Source: an uncultured Lachnospiraceae bacterium (GTDB taxonomy: Bacteria; Bacillota; Clostridia; Lachnospirales; Lachnospiraceae). Taken from it: 64,000 nucleotides of DNA. Of this stretch, positions 52,996 through 62,525 are shown piece by piece. The notes beneath the pieces were generated by a model, which worked only from the letters and a program-made list of their open reading frames with translations, searched no databases and was not told the DNA's origin. The number at the start of each line of letters is the position of its first letter. Within the stretch, counting starts at the first letter, position 1. Made by a program: the position numbers and the translations under genes. Location: NCBI GenBank assembly GCA_902786205.1, contig CADABQ010000002.1:44586-108585 (forward strand). The letters run 5' to 3'.

Positions 52996-53022
52996 TAGAA
53001 ATGTTTTTGAAATTGAAGATTA

Positions 53023-53063
53023 GAAAGTCATTATAGAATAAAAAACATTCTGTGGTGACTTTC
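53023..53063 (+). other. topA leader hairpin
   Basis: GAAAGTCA (53023-53030) and TGACTTTC (53056-53063) form the base, with an inner AGAAT/ATTCT stem. No T-run follows, so it is a leader structure rather than a terminator. Possible supercoiling- or stability-linked control is inference only. Confidence 0.5.
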
Positions 53064-53097
53064 TTACAGTAAATAGAAAGTAGTAGGGAGTGTTACC

Positions 53098-55170
53098 ATG
53101 CCAAAGTATTTAGTTATAGTGGAATCACCTGCCAAGGCGGCAACCATTAAAAAATTTTTAGGAAAGAATTATGAGGTCGTTGCGTCCAATGGACATGTAA
53201 GAGATTTTCCAAAAAGTCAAATGGGAATTGACTTTGAAAATGATTTTGAACCGAAATATATAACGATACGTGGAAAAGGAGAATTATTAGCGAAGTTACG
53301 TAAGGAAGTAAAAAAAGCGGATAAAGTTTATCTCGCAACTGACCCGGACCGCGAGGGGGAAGCTATTTCATGGCATTTGTGTATTGCATTAAAACTAGAT
53401 AAAAAGAAATATAGTCGAATTGCATTTAATGAAATTACAAAAACAGCAGTAAAGGCATCGATAAAGCAGGCACGTGAGATCGATATGAATATGGTTGATT
53501 CACAACAGGCCAGAAGAATGATTGATCGAATGGTTGGTTATAGTATTAGTCCGCTTTTATGGGTAAAGGTAAAACGTGGATTAAGTGCAGGACGTGTGCA
53601 GTCAGTAGCATTGCGTTTGATATGTGACCGTGAAGAAGAAATTAATGCATTTATACCAGAAGAATATTGGACAATGGAAGCAAACTTAAAAGTTAGTAAG
53701 GAACGCAAACCATTAGTTGCAAAATTCTATGGGGATAAAAATGGAAAAATTGCGATAAAAAACCAGGAACAGATGGAAGAAATCAAAAAGAAGGTAGAAA
53801 ATGCGGAATTTAGGATTGCAAATATCAAAAAGGGCGAGCGTATTAAAAAGTCGCCATTACCATTTACTACTAGTACATTGCAACAAGAGGCTTCCAAAGC
53901 ATTAAACTTTGCGACGCAAAAAACCATGCGTATCGCACAGCAATTGTATGAAGGAATTGCAATAAAAGGGAGAGGAACAGTTGGTTTGATTTCTTATTTG
54001 CGTACAGATTCTACTCGAGTATCAGAAGAAGCAGATCAGGCAGTAAGAGCGTTTATTAAAGATAATTATGGCGAAAAATATGTTGTAAAATCGTTACATG
54101 AAAAAAATCAGAAAAAGAAGATACAGGATGCGCATGAAGCAATACGTCCGACTTATGTAGATTTGACACCAACTATGATAAAAGAAGAATTAAGTAGAGA
54201 TCAGTTCCGCTTATATCAATTGATTTGGAAACGTTTTGTTGCCAGTAGAATGGAAAATGTCAAATATGAAACAACTTCCATAAAAATAGATGCTGGTGAA
54301 TATCGCTTTACTTCAGCTGCATCTAAAATTGTGTTTGATGGTTTTATGAGTGTATATACAGCAGCAGATGATAAGGAAGAGAAGACCGCGATGTTAAAAT
54401 CTATTTCTATGGAATCGGAACTTTCACTAAATGAGCTAGATCCGGTACAACATTTTACACAGCCGCCAGCACATTTTACAGAGGCATCGTTGGTTAAGAC
54501 AATGGAAGAACTTGGAATTGGACGACCAAGTACGTATGCACCTACAATCAGTACAATCATTGCGAGAAGATATGTAGCAAAGGAAAATAAAAATTTATAT
54601 GTGACTGAGATTGGCGAAATAGTCAATGGTATCATGAAAGAATCCTTTTCAAGTATAGTTGATTTTAACTTTACCGCTAATCTGGAAACTTTATTAGATG
54701 GGGTAGAAGATGGAAGTATAATGTGGAAAACTGTTGTGCGAAATTTTTATCCTGATTTAGAAATTGCAGTAAAAAAAGCGCAAGAAGAATTGGAAAAAGT
54801 TGAAATTCAGGACGAAGTTACAGATGTAATTTGTGAGCAATGTGGTAAGAACATGGTTATAAAATATGGTCCACATGGAAAATTTTTAGCGTGTCCAGGA
54901 TTTCCAGAATGCCGAAATACAAAACCATACTTGGAAAAAATCGGTGTTCCTTGTCCAAAGTGTGGGAAAGAGGTTGTAATCCGAAAAACGAAAAAAGGAA
55001 GACGATATTATGGCTGCGAAGCAAATCCAGAATGCGATTTTATGACATGGCAGCGCCCATCGAAAGAAAAATGTCCACAGTGTGGTGGCGTTCTTGTAGA
55101 AAAGGGAACGAAACTTGTGTGCTTGGATGAGAATTGCGGTTTTGTGAAAAGTGCAAAAAAAGAGCAGTAG
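53098..55170 (+). CDS. topA: DNA topoisomerase I
   Basis: A type IA topoisomerase of 690 residues that relaxes negative supercoils. The Toprim domain begins LVIVESPAKAATIKKFLG and has LATDPDREGEAISWHL. The nucleophile is Y300 in LISYLRTDSTR. Three C-terminal zinc ribbons follow (CEQCGKN...CPGFPEC, CPKCGKE...CEANPEC, CPQCGG...CLDENC). AGGGAG precedes ATG. codY follows 37 bases later with no terminator, the order known from Bacillus (topA...codY) but without trmFO, xerC and clpQY between. Confidence 0.97.
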   Translation: MPKYLVIVESPAKAATIKKFLGKNYEVVASNGHVRDFPKSQMGIDFENDFEPKYITIRGKGELLAKLRKEVKKADKVYLATDPDREGEAISWHLCIALKLDKKKYSRIAFNEITKTAVKASIKQAREIDMNMVDSQQARRMIDRMVGYSISPLLWVKVKRGLSAGRVQSVALRLICDREEEINAFIPEEYWTMEANLKVSKERKPLVAKFYGDKNGKIAIKNQEQMEEIKKKVENAEFRIANIKKGERIKKSPLPFTTSTLQQEASKALNFATQKTMRIAQQLYEGIAIKGRGTVGLISYLRTDSTRVSEEADQAVRAFIKDNYGEKYVVKSLHEKNQKKKIQDAHEAIRPTYVDLTPTMIKEELSRDQFRLYQLIWKRFVASRMENVKYETTSIKIDAGEYRFTSAASKIVFDGFMSVYTAADDKEEKTAMLKSISMESELSLNELDPVQHFTQPPAHFTEASLVKTMEELGIGRPSTYAPTISTIIARRYVAKENKNLYVTEIGEIVNGIMKESFSSIVDFNFTANLETLLDGVEDGSIMWKTVVRNFYPDLEIAVKKAQEELEKVEIQDEVTDVICEQCGKNMVIKYGPHGKFLACPGFPECRNTKPYLEKIGVPCPKCGKEVVIRKTKKGRRYYGCEANPECDFMTWQRPSKEKCPQCGGVLVEKGTKLVCLDENCGFVKSAKKEQ

Positions 55171-55207
55171 TATAAAATTTTAGCATATCCAATCGGGAGG
55201 TTAAAAA

Positions 55208-55978
55208 ATGAGTGTACAGTTACTGGATAAAACAAGAAAAATAAACAAATTACTGCACAATAATAGTTCACATAAAGTGGTATTTAATGATATCTGTAAG
55301 GTGTTAAGTGATATTTTGGATTCTAATACACTTGTAATAAGTAAGAAAGGAAAAGTCCTTGGAGTCAAAGAAGTATCCGAGATTGATGCAATTACAGATT
55401 TACTGGAGGAAAGTGTAGGTGATTACATTGATGATATGTTAAACGAAAGGCTACTTAATATTTTGTCTACAAAAGAAAATGTTAATATGGAAACGCTTGG
55501 TTTTGAATTAGAAAAAGAAAAATATTATCAGGGAATTGTAACACCTATTGATATTGCAGGTGAAAGATTGGGTACGTTATTTGCTTATCGTCAAAAAACG
55601 CCATATAGTATTGATGACATTATTTTAAGTGAATATGGTTCTACGGTCGTTGGTTTGGAAATGCTTCGTGCTGTTAACGAAGAAAATGATGCAGAGACAA
55701 GAAAAGAGCAAGTAGTGCGTTCTGCGATCAGTACACTTTCATTTTCTGAATTGGAAGCCATTACACATATATTTAGTGAATTGGATGGTGATGAAGGTGT
55801 GTTGATTGCCAGCAAAATTGCAGATAGAGTAGGAATTACCCGATCGGTTATTGTAAATGCACTTCGAAAATTTGAAAGTGCAGGAATTATAGAATCTCGT
55901 TCATCTGGTATGAAGGGAACCTATATTAGAGTGCTGAATGATCTTGCATTTGAAGAATTGGAACGTGCAAAAAAATAA
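55208..55978 (+). CDS. codY: global regulator CodY
   Basis: A 256-residue GTP- and branched-chain amino acid-sensing repressor. An N-terminal GAF-like domain (~1-155) is followed by the winged helix with SKIADRVGITRSVIVNALRK and ESRSSGMKGTYIRVLN, the hallmark CodY DNA-binding segment. GGGAGG precedes ATG. It sits between topA and the flagellar operon, 112 bases before flgB. In Bacillus CodY represses the flagellar operon, so its place here is suggestive of nutrient control of motility. Confidence 0.96.
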   Translation: MSVQLLDKTRKINKLLHNNSSHKVVFNDICKVLSDILDSNTLVISKKGKVLGVKEVSEIDAITDLLEESVGDYIDDMLNERLLNILSTKENVNMETLGFELEKEKYYQGIVTPIDIAGERLGTLFAYRQKTPYSIDDIILSEYGSTVVGLEMLRAVNEENDAETRKEQVVRSAISTLSFSELEAITHIFSELDGDEGVLIASKIADRVGITRSVIVNALRKFESAGIIESRSSGMKGTYIRVLNDLAFEELERAKK

Positions 55979-56025
55979 AAAATATTCACAAAAGACAAAA
56001 TTATGTAACAATTTGTTTTTTTTGT

Positions 56026-56061
56026 AATATTTCTTGTTTTTTTGTGAAATATTGTTATAAT
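56026..56061 (+). promoter_or_regulatory. flgB promoter overlapped by an 8-12-8 inverted repeat
   Basis: TTGTTT (56034-56039) and TATAAT (56056-56061, with another at 56061-56066) form a promoter with a 16-base spacer. AATATTTC (56026-56033) and GAAATATT (56046-56053) flank the -35. The repeat could be an operator, or the weak end of codY. It is not a close match to the CodY box (AATTTTCWGAAAATT), but shares AT-rich TTC..GAA halves. Confidence 0.5.
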
Positions 56062-56090
56062 ATAATAGAAAACAAAATAGGGGTGATTAG

Positions 56091-56477
56091 ATGATTAGTT
56101 CGGGTGCTTATAATTATATCAATGTATTACAACAAGCCACTGATGCAAGTTGGCTGCGCAATACAATTATTTCGAACAATATTGCAAATGTGGATACTCC
56201 AAATTATAAAAGGCAGGATGTGCAATTTGAGACATACTTGATTGAGCAGCTTGCAGGTGGAGACAGTATGGATTCCTATGTGAATAATATGGATTTGTCT
56301 ACATTAGAACCAACTATTTATACGGATAATTCAAATTTGAGTTATCGTTTGGATGGAAATAATGTGGATATTGATACAGAAAATGCAGAATTAGCAAAAA
56401 ACCAAATTAAGTATAGTGTTATGACGGATTCCATTTCACAAGAATTTGCAAGATTGCGTACGGCAATGGGAAAATAG
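56091..56477 (+). CDS. flgB: flagellar basal-body rod protein FlgB
   Basis: A 128-residue proximal rod subunit. The conserved NTIISNNIANVDTPNYKRQDV segment, in the form common to rod proteins, is near residues 24-44 and is followed by a loop and a C-terminal helix with KYSVMTDSISQEFARLRTAM. It has no signal peptide, being exported by the flagellar type III system. GGGGTGA precedes ATG. It opens a flgB-flgC-fliE-fliF... operon. Confidence 0.95.
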   Translation: MISSGAYNYINVLQQATDASWLRNTIISNNIANVDTPNYKRQDVQFETYLIEQLAGGDSMDSYVNNMDLSTLEPTIYTDNSNLSYRLDGNNVDIDTENAELAKNQIKYSVMTDSISQEFARLRTAMGK

Positions 56478-56503
56478 TGGATACATAAGAGGGAGGAATG
56501 GTA

Positions 56504-56941
56504 ATGTCAGCATTTAGCGCAATGGATATTAGTGCGAGTGGTATGACAGCACAAAGATTAAGGACGGATATCATTTCGCAAAATATTGCAAATGTAAATA
56601 CAACACGAGATGAAAATGGACAACCATATAAAAGAAGGACAGTTGTTTTTGAGGAAAAACCATCCAACAGTTTTAGTGATTATTTGAGTGTTGCATCAGG
56701 CTCGATTGGAAATGGTGTAAAAGTTTCAGAAATTGTTGAGGATAATGTTACTCCAATGACGATGGTATATGATCCTTCACATCCAGATGCGGATGAAGAT
56801 GGGTATGTGCATTATCCAAATGTAAATACTGTAACGGAAATGACAAATATGATTGATGCCAGTCGTGCTTATGAGGCTAACATAACAGCATTTAATGCGA
56901 CAAAGTCAATGACAACTCAGGCATTGCAGATAGGAAAGTAA
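56504..56941 (+). CDS. flgC: flagellar basal-body rod protein FlgC
   Basis: A 145-residue proximal rod subunit. SASGMTAQRLRTDIISQNIA then NVNTTRDENGQPYKRR match the family N-terminus, and the C-terminus has NTVTEMTNMIDASRAYEANI. The start is ATG 56504, seven bases after GGGAGG; an ATG at 56498 is too close to that site. It follows flgB by 26 bases. Confidence 0.95.
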   Translation: MSAFSAMDISASGMTAQRLRTDIISQNIANVNTTRDENGQPYKRRTVVFEEKPSNSFSDYLSVASGSIGNGVKVSEIVEDNVTPMTMVYDPSHPDADEDGYVHYPNVNTVTEMTNMIDASRAYEANITAFNATKSMTTQALQIGK

Positions 56942-57003
56942 AAACATTTGAATAAGATGAGTAGCAGATATTACGGATACACGAAAGGATAAGGAGAAGA
57001 TAC

Positions 57004-57363
57004 ATGAGTTTTAATATTAGTAGCTTATCAGGAAGTAATGATTTAAATCGTATGTATGAAAACTATTCGCTAGGAAAAATTGGGACGAATAGTGATCAAT
57101 ATAATGGACTTATTTCCTCAGTAAAAGATGAAGGGGATTCTTTTGAAAATGTTTTTCAGTCAGCATTGAATTTGATCAATACGACGAATGATTATACAAA
57201 TGCGGCAGAGCAGGAAGAATTAAATTATGCAATGGGATTGTCAGAAGATACGCACACATTAATGATTGCACAACAGAAAGCAAATACATCATTAGAATAT
57301 ACGGTTGCCGTTCGAGATGCAATTGTGGATGCCTACAATAATATTATGAATATGCAGTTCTAA
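57004..57363 (+). CDS. fliE: flagellar hook-basal body protein FliE
   Basis: A 119-residue protein linking the MS ring to the rod. The C-terminal core DTHTLMIAQQKANTSLEYTV then AVRDAIVDAYNNIMNMQF is the family signature. The N-terminal third is longer and Ser/Asn-rich. AAGGAG precedes ATG. It sits between flgC and fliF as in other Firmicutes. Confidence 0.93.
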   Translation: MSFNISSLSGSNDLNRMYENYSLGKIGTNSDQYNGLISSVKDEGDSFENVFQSALNLINTTNDYTNAAEQEELNYAMGLSEDTHTLMIAQQKANTSLEYTVAVRDAIVDAYNNIMNMQF

Positions 57364-57413
57364 AAGTAGGCGGTCAACAATAGATGAGAAGGACAATAGG
57401 AGAATGATAAAAC

Positions 57414-59030
57414 ATGGTAGATAAATTAAAAGAAATGCCAGCAATGCTTTTGGAATTTTGGAATAAGTATACTGCAAAACAAAAGGCGATTATCATTTCG
57501 GTAGTTGTGGCGATAATAATTGCAATTGGTATATTGGTTTTTGTGCTAACAAGGACAAATTATACACATTTGGTTACCTTACAAGATGAAGAAAGTGTAA
57601 CCCAGTTGTTGGATTTGTTAGATAATGATGGAATTGCTTATACAAAAGAAAAAACAGACTCTGGATATGAGATAAAAGTAGACCAGTCAAAGACTACAGA
57701 TGCAATGCTTTTGATGGGGAAAAATGAAATTGTAGGACACAATTCTAGTGATATGGATTGGGAAACAGCATTAAATAACAGTGTTGAGACCACAGAAGGA
57801 GAAAAAAGTAAAAAGTATACATTGGCTTTTCAAAGTGAAATACGCACCTATTTAAAATCAATTAAAGGGGTGGATGAGGCATATGTGTCTATTAATGCAC
57901 CAAAAGATGATGGAACTGTTTTCGCGGAAGATCAAGATGCATCGGTTGCAGTTATGCTGAAGCTTTCTGATAAATTATCACAATCTGAGTTACAGGGAAT
58001 GGCAAATTATCTTGCGACAGCAGTGGGAAATAAAGATACAGATTTAGTTACTATTGTTGATACAGAAAGCAATTTGTTATTTGATGGTACAAGTTCTGAT
58101 TCGTTGAGCGGAAATGCTACATCGACAGCAGAGTATCAAGAAAAATTGCGTGCTTTAATAAAAAACGATGTAAAGCAGGTATTGTTAAAATCAAATTACA
58201 ATGAAGTGGAAATTGGAACATCCAATATTCAGTTTAACTTGGATCAGGTTCAGACATTGTATACAGAGTATTCTACCCCAGAAGGAAAAGATCAGGGACC
58301 GTATTCCTCTAGTTATGAATATTCTTCTAAAGGAAGTAGCAGTTCTGGTGGAATTCCTGGAACTGATTCGAATTCCAATGAAACAGATTATATGCTACAA
58401 AATAATGGTAGTAATGGTTCTGAGGTTACACTAAATAAATATGAATATGATGTAAATAAAAAGGAAACAACAACTGTGCAGGCAGTTGGTGCGGTAGATC
58501 CGTCAAAATCCTCCATTGCTATCGTGTTAAAAAAATATAAAATATACGATGAGAAACAAATGAAAGCAAACGGAGAATTAAACGGAACAGATTTTAAAAC
58601 ATTTCAAAGTCAAAACAGTGAGCCAACACAATTGACAGTACCAACTGAAGTAACGGATTTGATTGCAAAAGCTACTGGTATTTCATCTGGGGATATTTCA
58701 GTTATAGCATATGAACAGCCTGTGTTTAATGAGATGGAGAAGACACCTGTTGCATATAGCAATATATTGATGATTGTATTGGCTGTATTGATTGTTGCAT
58801 TGTTGATCTTTGTTGTGTTTAAGGGAACAGCACCAATAGAGACAACAGAGTTAGAACCAGAATTGTCAGTTGAGCAATTACTTGCGACAACGAAGGAAAA
58901 TCAATCTTTGGAAGATATCGAATTTGGCGAGAAATCAGAGACTAGAAGAATGATTGAAAAATTCGTAGATGAAAATCCAGAAGCAGTTGCACAATTATTA
59001 CGTAACTGGATTAATGAGGATTGGGGTTAA
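57414..59030 (+). CDS. fliF: flagellar MS-ring protein FliF
   Basis: A 538-residue membrane ring protein. Membrane helix 1 (~25-46, IISVVVAIIIAIGILVFVLT) and helix 2 (~447-470) flank the ring-building motifs (YTHLVTLQDEESVTQLLDLL; VDEAYVSINAPKDDGTVF). A Ser/Gly/Asn-rich stretch (~295-340) lies in the periplasmic-side region. The C-terminal VAQLLRNWINEDWG binds FliG. AGGAGAA precedes ATG. A hairpin follows before fliG. Confidence 0.95.
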   Translation: MVDKLKEMPAMLLEFWNKYTAKQKAIIISVVVAIIIAIGILVFVLTRTNYTHLVTLQDEESVTQLLDLLDNDGIAYTKEKTDSGYEIKVDQSKTTDAMLLMGKNEIVGHNSSDMDWETALNNSVETTEGEKSKKYTLAFQSEIRTYLKSIKGVDEAYVSINAPKDDGTVFAEDQDASVAVMLKLSDKLSQSELQGMANYLATAVGNKDTDLVTIVDTESNLLFDGTSSDSLSGNATSTAEYQEKLRALIKNDVKQVLLKSNYNEVEIGTSNIQFNLDQVQTLYTEYSTPEGKDQGPYSSSYEYSSKGSSSSGGIPGTDSNSNETDYMLQNNGSNGSEVTLNKYEYDVNKKETTTVQAVGAVDPSKSSIAIVLKKYKIYDEKQMKANGELNGTDFKTFQSQNSEPTQLTVPTEVTDLIAKATGISSGDISVIAYEQPVFNEMEKTPVAYSNILMIVLAVLIVALLIFVVFKGTAPIETTELEPELSVEQLLATTKENQSLEDIEFGEKSETRRMIEKFVDENPEAVAQLLRNWINEDWG

Positions 59031-59067
59031 AGGCAGACAGATATAGAGAAAGTTGTTTCTAACAGAT

Positions 59068-59104
59068 ACCCAAGGAGGGCATAAGAAATATGCTTTGCTT
59101 GGGT
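59068..59104 (+). other. hairpin between fliF and fliG
   Basis: ACCCAA/TTGGGT forms the base and GCATA/TATGC an inner stem. No T-run follows. It may set mRNA ends or stability within the operon. Confidence 0.55.
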
Positions 59105-59128
59105 GTTGTTGGATAAGGAGGTTTTCAG

Positions 59129-60133
59129 ATGAAGAGTGAATTAAGTGGATTGGAAAAGGCGGCTATTCTATTGATTAGCTTAGGACCTGAAAAATCAGTA
59201 AATGTGTTTAAACATTTAAAAGAGGATGAAATTGAACAGTTAACATTGGAGATTGCTAATACAAGAAGTGTTTCGGCGGCAAAGAAGGAAGAAGTGTTAG
59301 ATGAGTTCTACGAAGTATGCTTGGCACAACAGTATATTGCGGAAGGTGGTATTTCTTATGCAAAGCAGTTATTAGAGGAAGCACTTGGTTCGGAAAAGGC
59401 AAAAGATGTAATTGGAAAATTAACGGCTTCTTTGCAAGTACGACCATTTGAGTTTGTCAAGAAAACAGATCCAACACAACTTCTTAATTTTATCCAGGAT
59501 GAACATCCACAAACGATTGCATTAATCTTATCTTATCTTTCTTCTAGTCAGGCATCGGTTATTATTGCTGCATTGCCACCAGAAAAGCAGGCGGATGTAG
59601 CAAAACGTATTGCACAGATGGATCGTACCTCACCGGATATTATTAAAGAGGTAGAAAAGGTCTTGGAAAGAAAACTGGCTTCTTTGGTAAATCAGGATTA
59701 CACAATTGTTGGTGGCGTAGATGCAATTGTTGAAATTTTAAATACAGTGGATCGTGGTACAGAAAAACATATCATTGAAACTCTGGAAATCGAGGAACCG
59801 GAATTGGCGGATGAAATCAGAAGAAAGATGTTTGTATTCGAAGATATTCTTTCTTTGGACGACAAGTCTATTCAACGTGTATTGCGTGAAGTGGATAACA
59901 ATGAAATTGCTATGGCATTAAAGGGTTCAACAGAAGAAGTACAAACGGTAATTTTCAATAACTTATCAAAACGTCTTGCAGTTATGATTCGAGAAGATAT
60001 GGAATTTATGGGACCAGTTCGTTTGAAAGATGTTGAAGAAGCACAGCAAAAGATTGTTAATATTATTCGTAAGTTAGAAGACTCCGCTGAAATTATTATT
60101 TCAAGGGGTGGAGGTGACGAGATCGTTGTCTAA
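59129..60133 (+). CDS. fliG: flagellar motor switch protein FliG
   Basis: A 334-residue rotor protein that contacts MotA. The N-terminal domain has LSGLEKAAILLISLGPEKS, the middle domain FIQDEHPQTIALILSYL (EHPQ motif), and the C-terminal domain FVFEDILSLDDKSIQRVLRE with the torque-helix charges (K, R, E, D, E). AAGGAGG precedes ATG. Its last bases overlap the fliH start. Confidence 0.97.
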   Translation: MKSELSGLEKAAILLISLGPEKSVNVFKHLKEDEIEQLTLEIANTRSVSAAKKEEVLDEFYEVCLAQQYIAEGGISYAKQLLEEALGSEKAKDVIGKLTASLQVRPFEFVKKTDPTQLLNFIQDEHPQTIALILSYLSSSQASVIIAALPPEKQADVAKRIAQMDRTSPDIIKEVEKVLERKLASLVNQDYTIVGGVDAIVEILNTVDRGTEKHIIETLEIEEPELADEIRRKMFVFEDILSLDDKSIQRVLREVDNNEIAMALKGSTEEVQTVIFNNLSKRLAVMIREDMEFMGPVRLKDVEEAQQKIVNIIRKLEDSAEIIISRGGGDEIVV

Positions 60134-60938
60134 TTTAATAAAGTATTATAATTTTAATGTTACAAAAGATAATAAGCGGATTGTTGAAGGTGACAGTCGA
60201 GTTGGAAGTTTCATTCCTGGTCTTGTTACACACGGAGAAGTAAAAATACAGGATGATGACAAAGAAAGAGAAGAATTTAATCGAGAATTTCCAGAAGAGA
60301 TGTTTCCTGAAAAAGAAGAACAGGAAACTGTATCACAGCAGGAAAGTTTGATAGAAGCACAGGAAGAAGCCAATAAGATTATAGAACAGGCGCAACAGAA
60401 AGCACAAGAGTTGATTGAACAAGCTAAGATTACTGCCGAATTAGAAAGAGAAAAAGTTTTAGAAGAAGGCAAGAAAGCTGGTTATAAAGATGGATTGGTC
60501 CAGGCAAATGATGAAGTGGCATCGCAAAGAGAAGAATTGGAAAGACGTGCACAGGAACTGGAAATAGAATATAACCAGCGTGTGGAAAAGTTAGAGCCTG
60601 ATTTTGTGAAACTTGTTATAGGATTAGTAAAAAAAATGACAGGAATTTTAGTGGAAGATAAAAAAGATATAATCTTGTATCTGATGGAGCGTTCGTTGAA
60701 AAACTTAGAGAAGACAGAAAGATTAGTGATTCGCGTTTCTGCTGAAGATATGGAATTGGTTCGAAAAAAACAAGAAGAACTTATGACATATGTAAATGAA
60801 AACTGTGAAGTAGAAATTATTATGGATTCTTCGCTGGGAAAAAATCAATGTCGATTAGAAGCAGACAAGCAGATTATTGATTGCAGTTTAGATGTACAAC
60901 TTCAGGGATTGATAGAAGATTTAAAATTGATGATGTAA
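60126..60938 (+). CDS. fliH: flagellar assembly protein FliH
   Basis: A ~270-residue regulator of the FliI export ATPase. The middle (~60-165) is a Glu/Gln-rich coiled coil with the GxxxG-like region EEGKKAGYKDGLVQAND, and the C-terminal domain ends in IMDSSLGKNQCRLEADKQII and DCSLDVQLQGLIEDL. The start is probably TTG 60126, eight bases after GGAGGTGA inside the fliG end; a GTG at 60108 overlaps the ribosome site. Place between fliG and fliI supports the call. Confidence 0.88.
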   Translation: MSNLIKYYNFNVTKDNKRIVEGDSRVGSFIPGLVTHGEVKIQDDDKEREEFNREFPEEMFPEKEEQETVSQQESLIEAQEEANKIIEQAQQKAQELIEQAKITAELEREKVLEEGKKAGYKDGLVQANDEVASQREELERRAQELEIEYNQRVEKLEPDFVKLVIGLVKKMTGILVEDKKDIILYLMERSLKNLEKTERLVIRVSAEDMELVRKKQEELMTYVNENCEVEIIMDSSLGKNQCRLEADKQIIDCSLDVQLQGLIEDLKLMM

Positions 60939-61028
60939 AAGAAAAAAGAGTAGATGTATGACGGGAAAAATAACATTAGATGAAAACGTGTCATGTATTT
61001 GCAAAAGCAAGAGAGTGCGGGGAATGCT

Positions 61029-62366
61029 ATGGCAATAGATATGCGAAAATATGATGAATTGCTTGAAAAACAATACGAAAAACATTTTGGAAAAGTAGTT
61101 AAAGTAGTAGGTCTAACAATTGAATCAATTGGTCCGGATGCTAAATTGAACGACATGTGCTATATTGTGCCTAAAAATGGTGGGAATAGGGTAAAAGCTG
61201 AAGTGGTTGGTTTCCGTGATGACCGAGTTTTATTGATGCCCTATGACAATGTAGAAGGTGTCGGGTTAGGAAGTTATGTGGAAAATTCTGGAGCGCCATT
61301 GAAAGTGTACGCAGATGATTCCTTATTAGGAAAAACATTGGATGGTTTAGGAGTGCCTATTGATGGTACGCAGTTAGAGCATAAAGGAACAGGATATTCG
61401 GTAGAAGCTATGCCTCCGGATCCGTTAAAACGAAAAATCATTGATGAGGTATTGCCATTAGGGGTAAAGGCAGTAGATGGATTAAATACGATTGGAAAAG
61501 GACAACGTATTGGCGTTTTTGCCGGTAGTGGTGTTGGTAAAAGTACGCTTTTGGGAATGTTTGCCAGAAATACAAAAGCGGATATAAATGTAATTGCGTT
61601 AATTGGAGAACGAGGAAGAGAGGTTCGGGAATTTATAGAGCGAGATTTAGGGCCAGAAGGTATGGCTCGTTCTGTAGTTGTAGTTGCAACTTCGGATAAA
61701 CCAGCTTTGATACGAAAAAAAGCAGCACAGACGGCTACGGCTATTGCAGAGTTTTTTCGAGATCAGGGGAAAGATGTATTAATCATGATGGATTCGTTAA
61801 CACGTTTTTCAATGGCACAACGTGAAATCGGTTTAGCTTCGGGAGAACCTCCTGTGTCAAGAGGATATCCACCTAGTGTTTATGCAGAAATGCCAAAATT
61901 GCTGGAAAGAGCTGGAAACTCAGAAAAAGGGTCTATTACTGGTTTGTATACAGTACTGGTAGATGGTGATGACATGAATGAACCGATTACAGATACAGCA
62001 CGAGGAATTTTAGATGGGCATATTGTATTATCTCGTAAACTTGGTCAGAAAAATCATTATCCTGCAATTGATGTATTGGCAAGTATATCAAGATGTATGA
62101 GTTCTATTGCAACGGATATCCATAAAAAAGCAGCAGGACAATTGCGAAATGTGTTGGCAACATATAATGAAGCAGAAGATTTGATTAATATCGGAGCTTA
62201 TAAAAGGGGGTCTAATCCTGAAATTGATTATGCAATCGAAAAAATAGGTGATGTAAATGAATTTCTGTGTCAAGGCGTTTATGAAAAGTTTACATATGAA
62301 GAGGAAGAAACTTTACTTTCGAGTATATTCGTGAATGCAGAAGAAAATGAAGATGCAGAAACATAG
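61029..62366 (+). CDS. fliI: flagellum-specific ATPase FliI
   Basis: A 445-residue F1-beta-like ATPase that powers flagellar export. Walker A is FAGSGVGKSTLLGMFAR, with ALIGERGREVREFIERDLG, Walker B VLIMMDSLTRFSMAQREIGL and GEPPVSRGYPPSVYAEMPKL. The start ATG 61029 follows GGGG; an in-frame ATG at 60993 would add 12 residues without a ribosome site. The repeat copy 2 begins 18 bases after its stop. Confidence 0.96.
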   Translation: MAIDMRKYDELLEKQYEKHFGKVVKVVGLTIESIGPDAKLNDMCYIVPKNGGNRVKAEVVGFRDDRVLLMPYDNVEGVGLGSYVENSGAPLKVYADDSLLGKTLDGLGVPIDGTQLEHKGTGYSVEAMPPDPLKRKIIDEVLPLGVKAVDGLNTIGKGQRIGVFAGSGVGKSTLLGMFARNTKADINVIALIGERGREVREFIERDLGPEGMARSVVVVATSDKPALIRKKAAQTATAIAEFFRDQGKDVLIMMDSLTRFSMAQREIGLASGEPPVSRGYPPSVYAEMPKLLERAGNSEKGSITGLYTVLVDGDDMNEPITDTARGILDGHIVLSRKLGQKNHYPAIDVLASISRCMSSIATDIHKKAAGQLRNVLATYNEAEDLINIGAYKRGSNPEIDYAIEKIGDVNEFLCQGVYEKFTYEEEETLLSSIFVNAEENEDAET

Positions 62367-62384
62367 AAGATGTATTTCATAGAA

Positions 62385-62498
62385 AATGTACTCTCGGTAT
62401 CTCTTTGTGCCTGATTTTGCAAAATGGTTTTTTGTCAGATATGCACAAATTTATGAGGCGTACGTTGATTAAATTTGTGTATAGCTGGCGGAAAAACA
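62385..62498 (+). repeat. leader repeat, copy 2 (114 bp) between fliI and fliJ
   Basis: It matches 47003-47127 with four substitutions and lacks the 11-base unit in the loop. The 13-base stem is kept (62441-62453 with 62470-62482), one A-T pair being changed to G-T. It lies wholly in the fliI-fliJ gap and ends 27 bases before the fliJ GTG. Confidence 0.85.
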
Positions 62499-62525
62499 TA
62501 CATGAAATGGGATAGGAGGAATATT

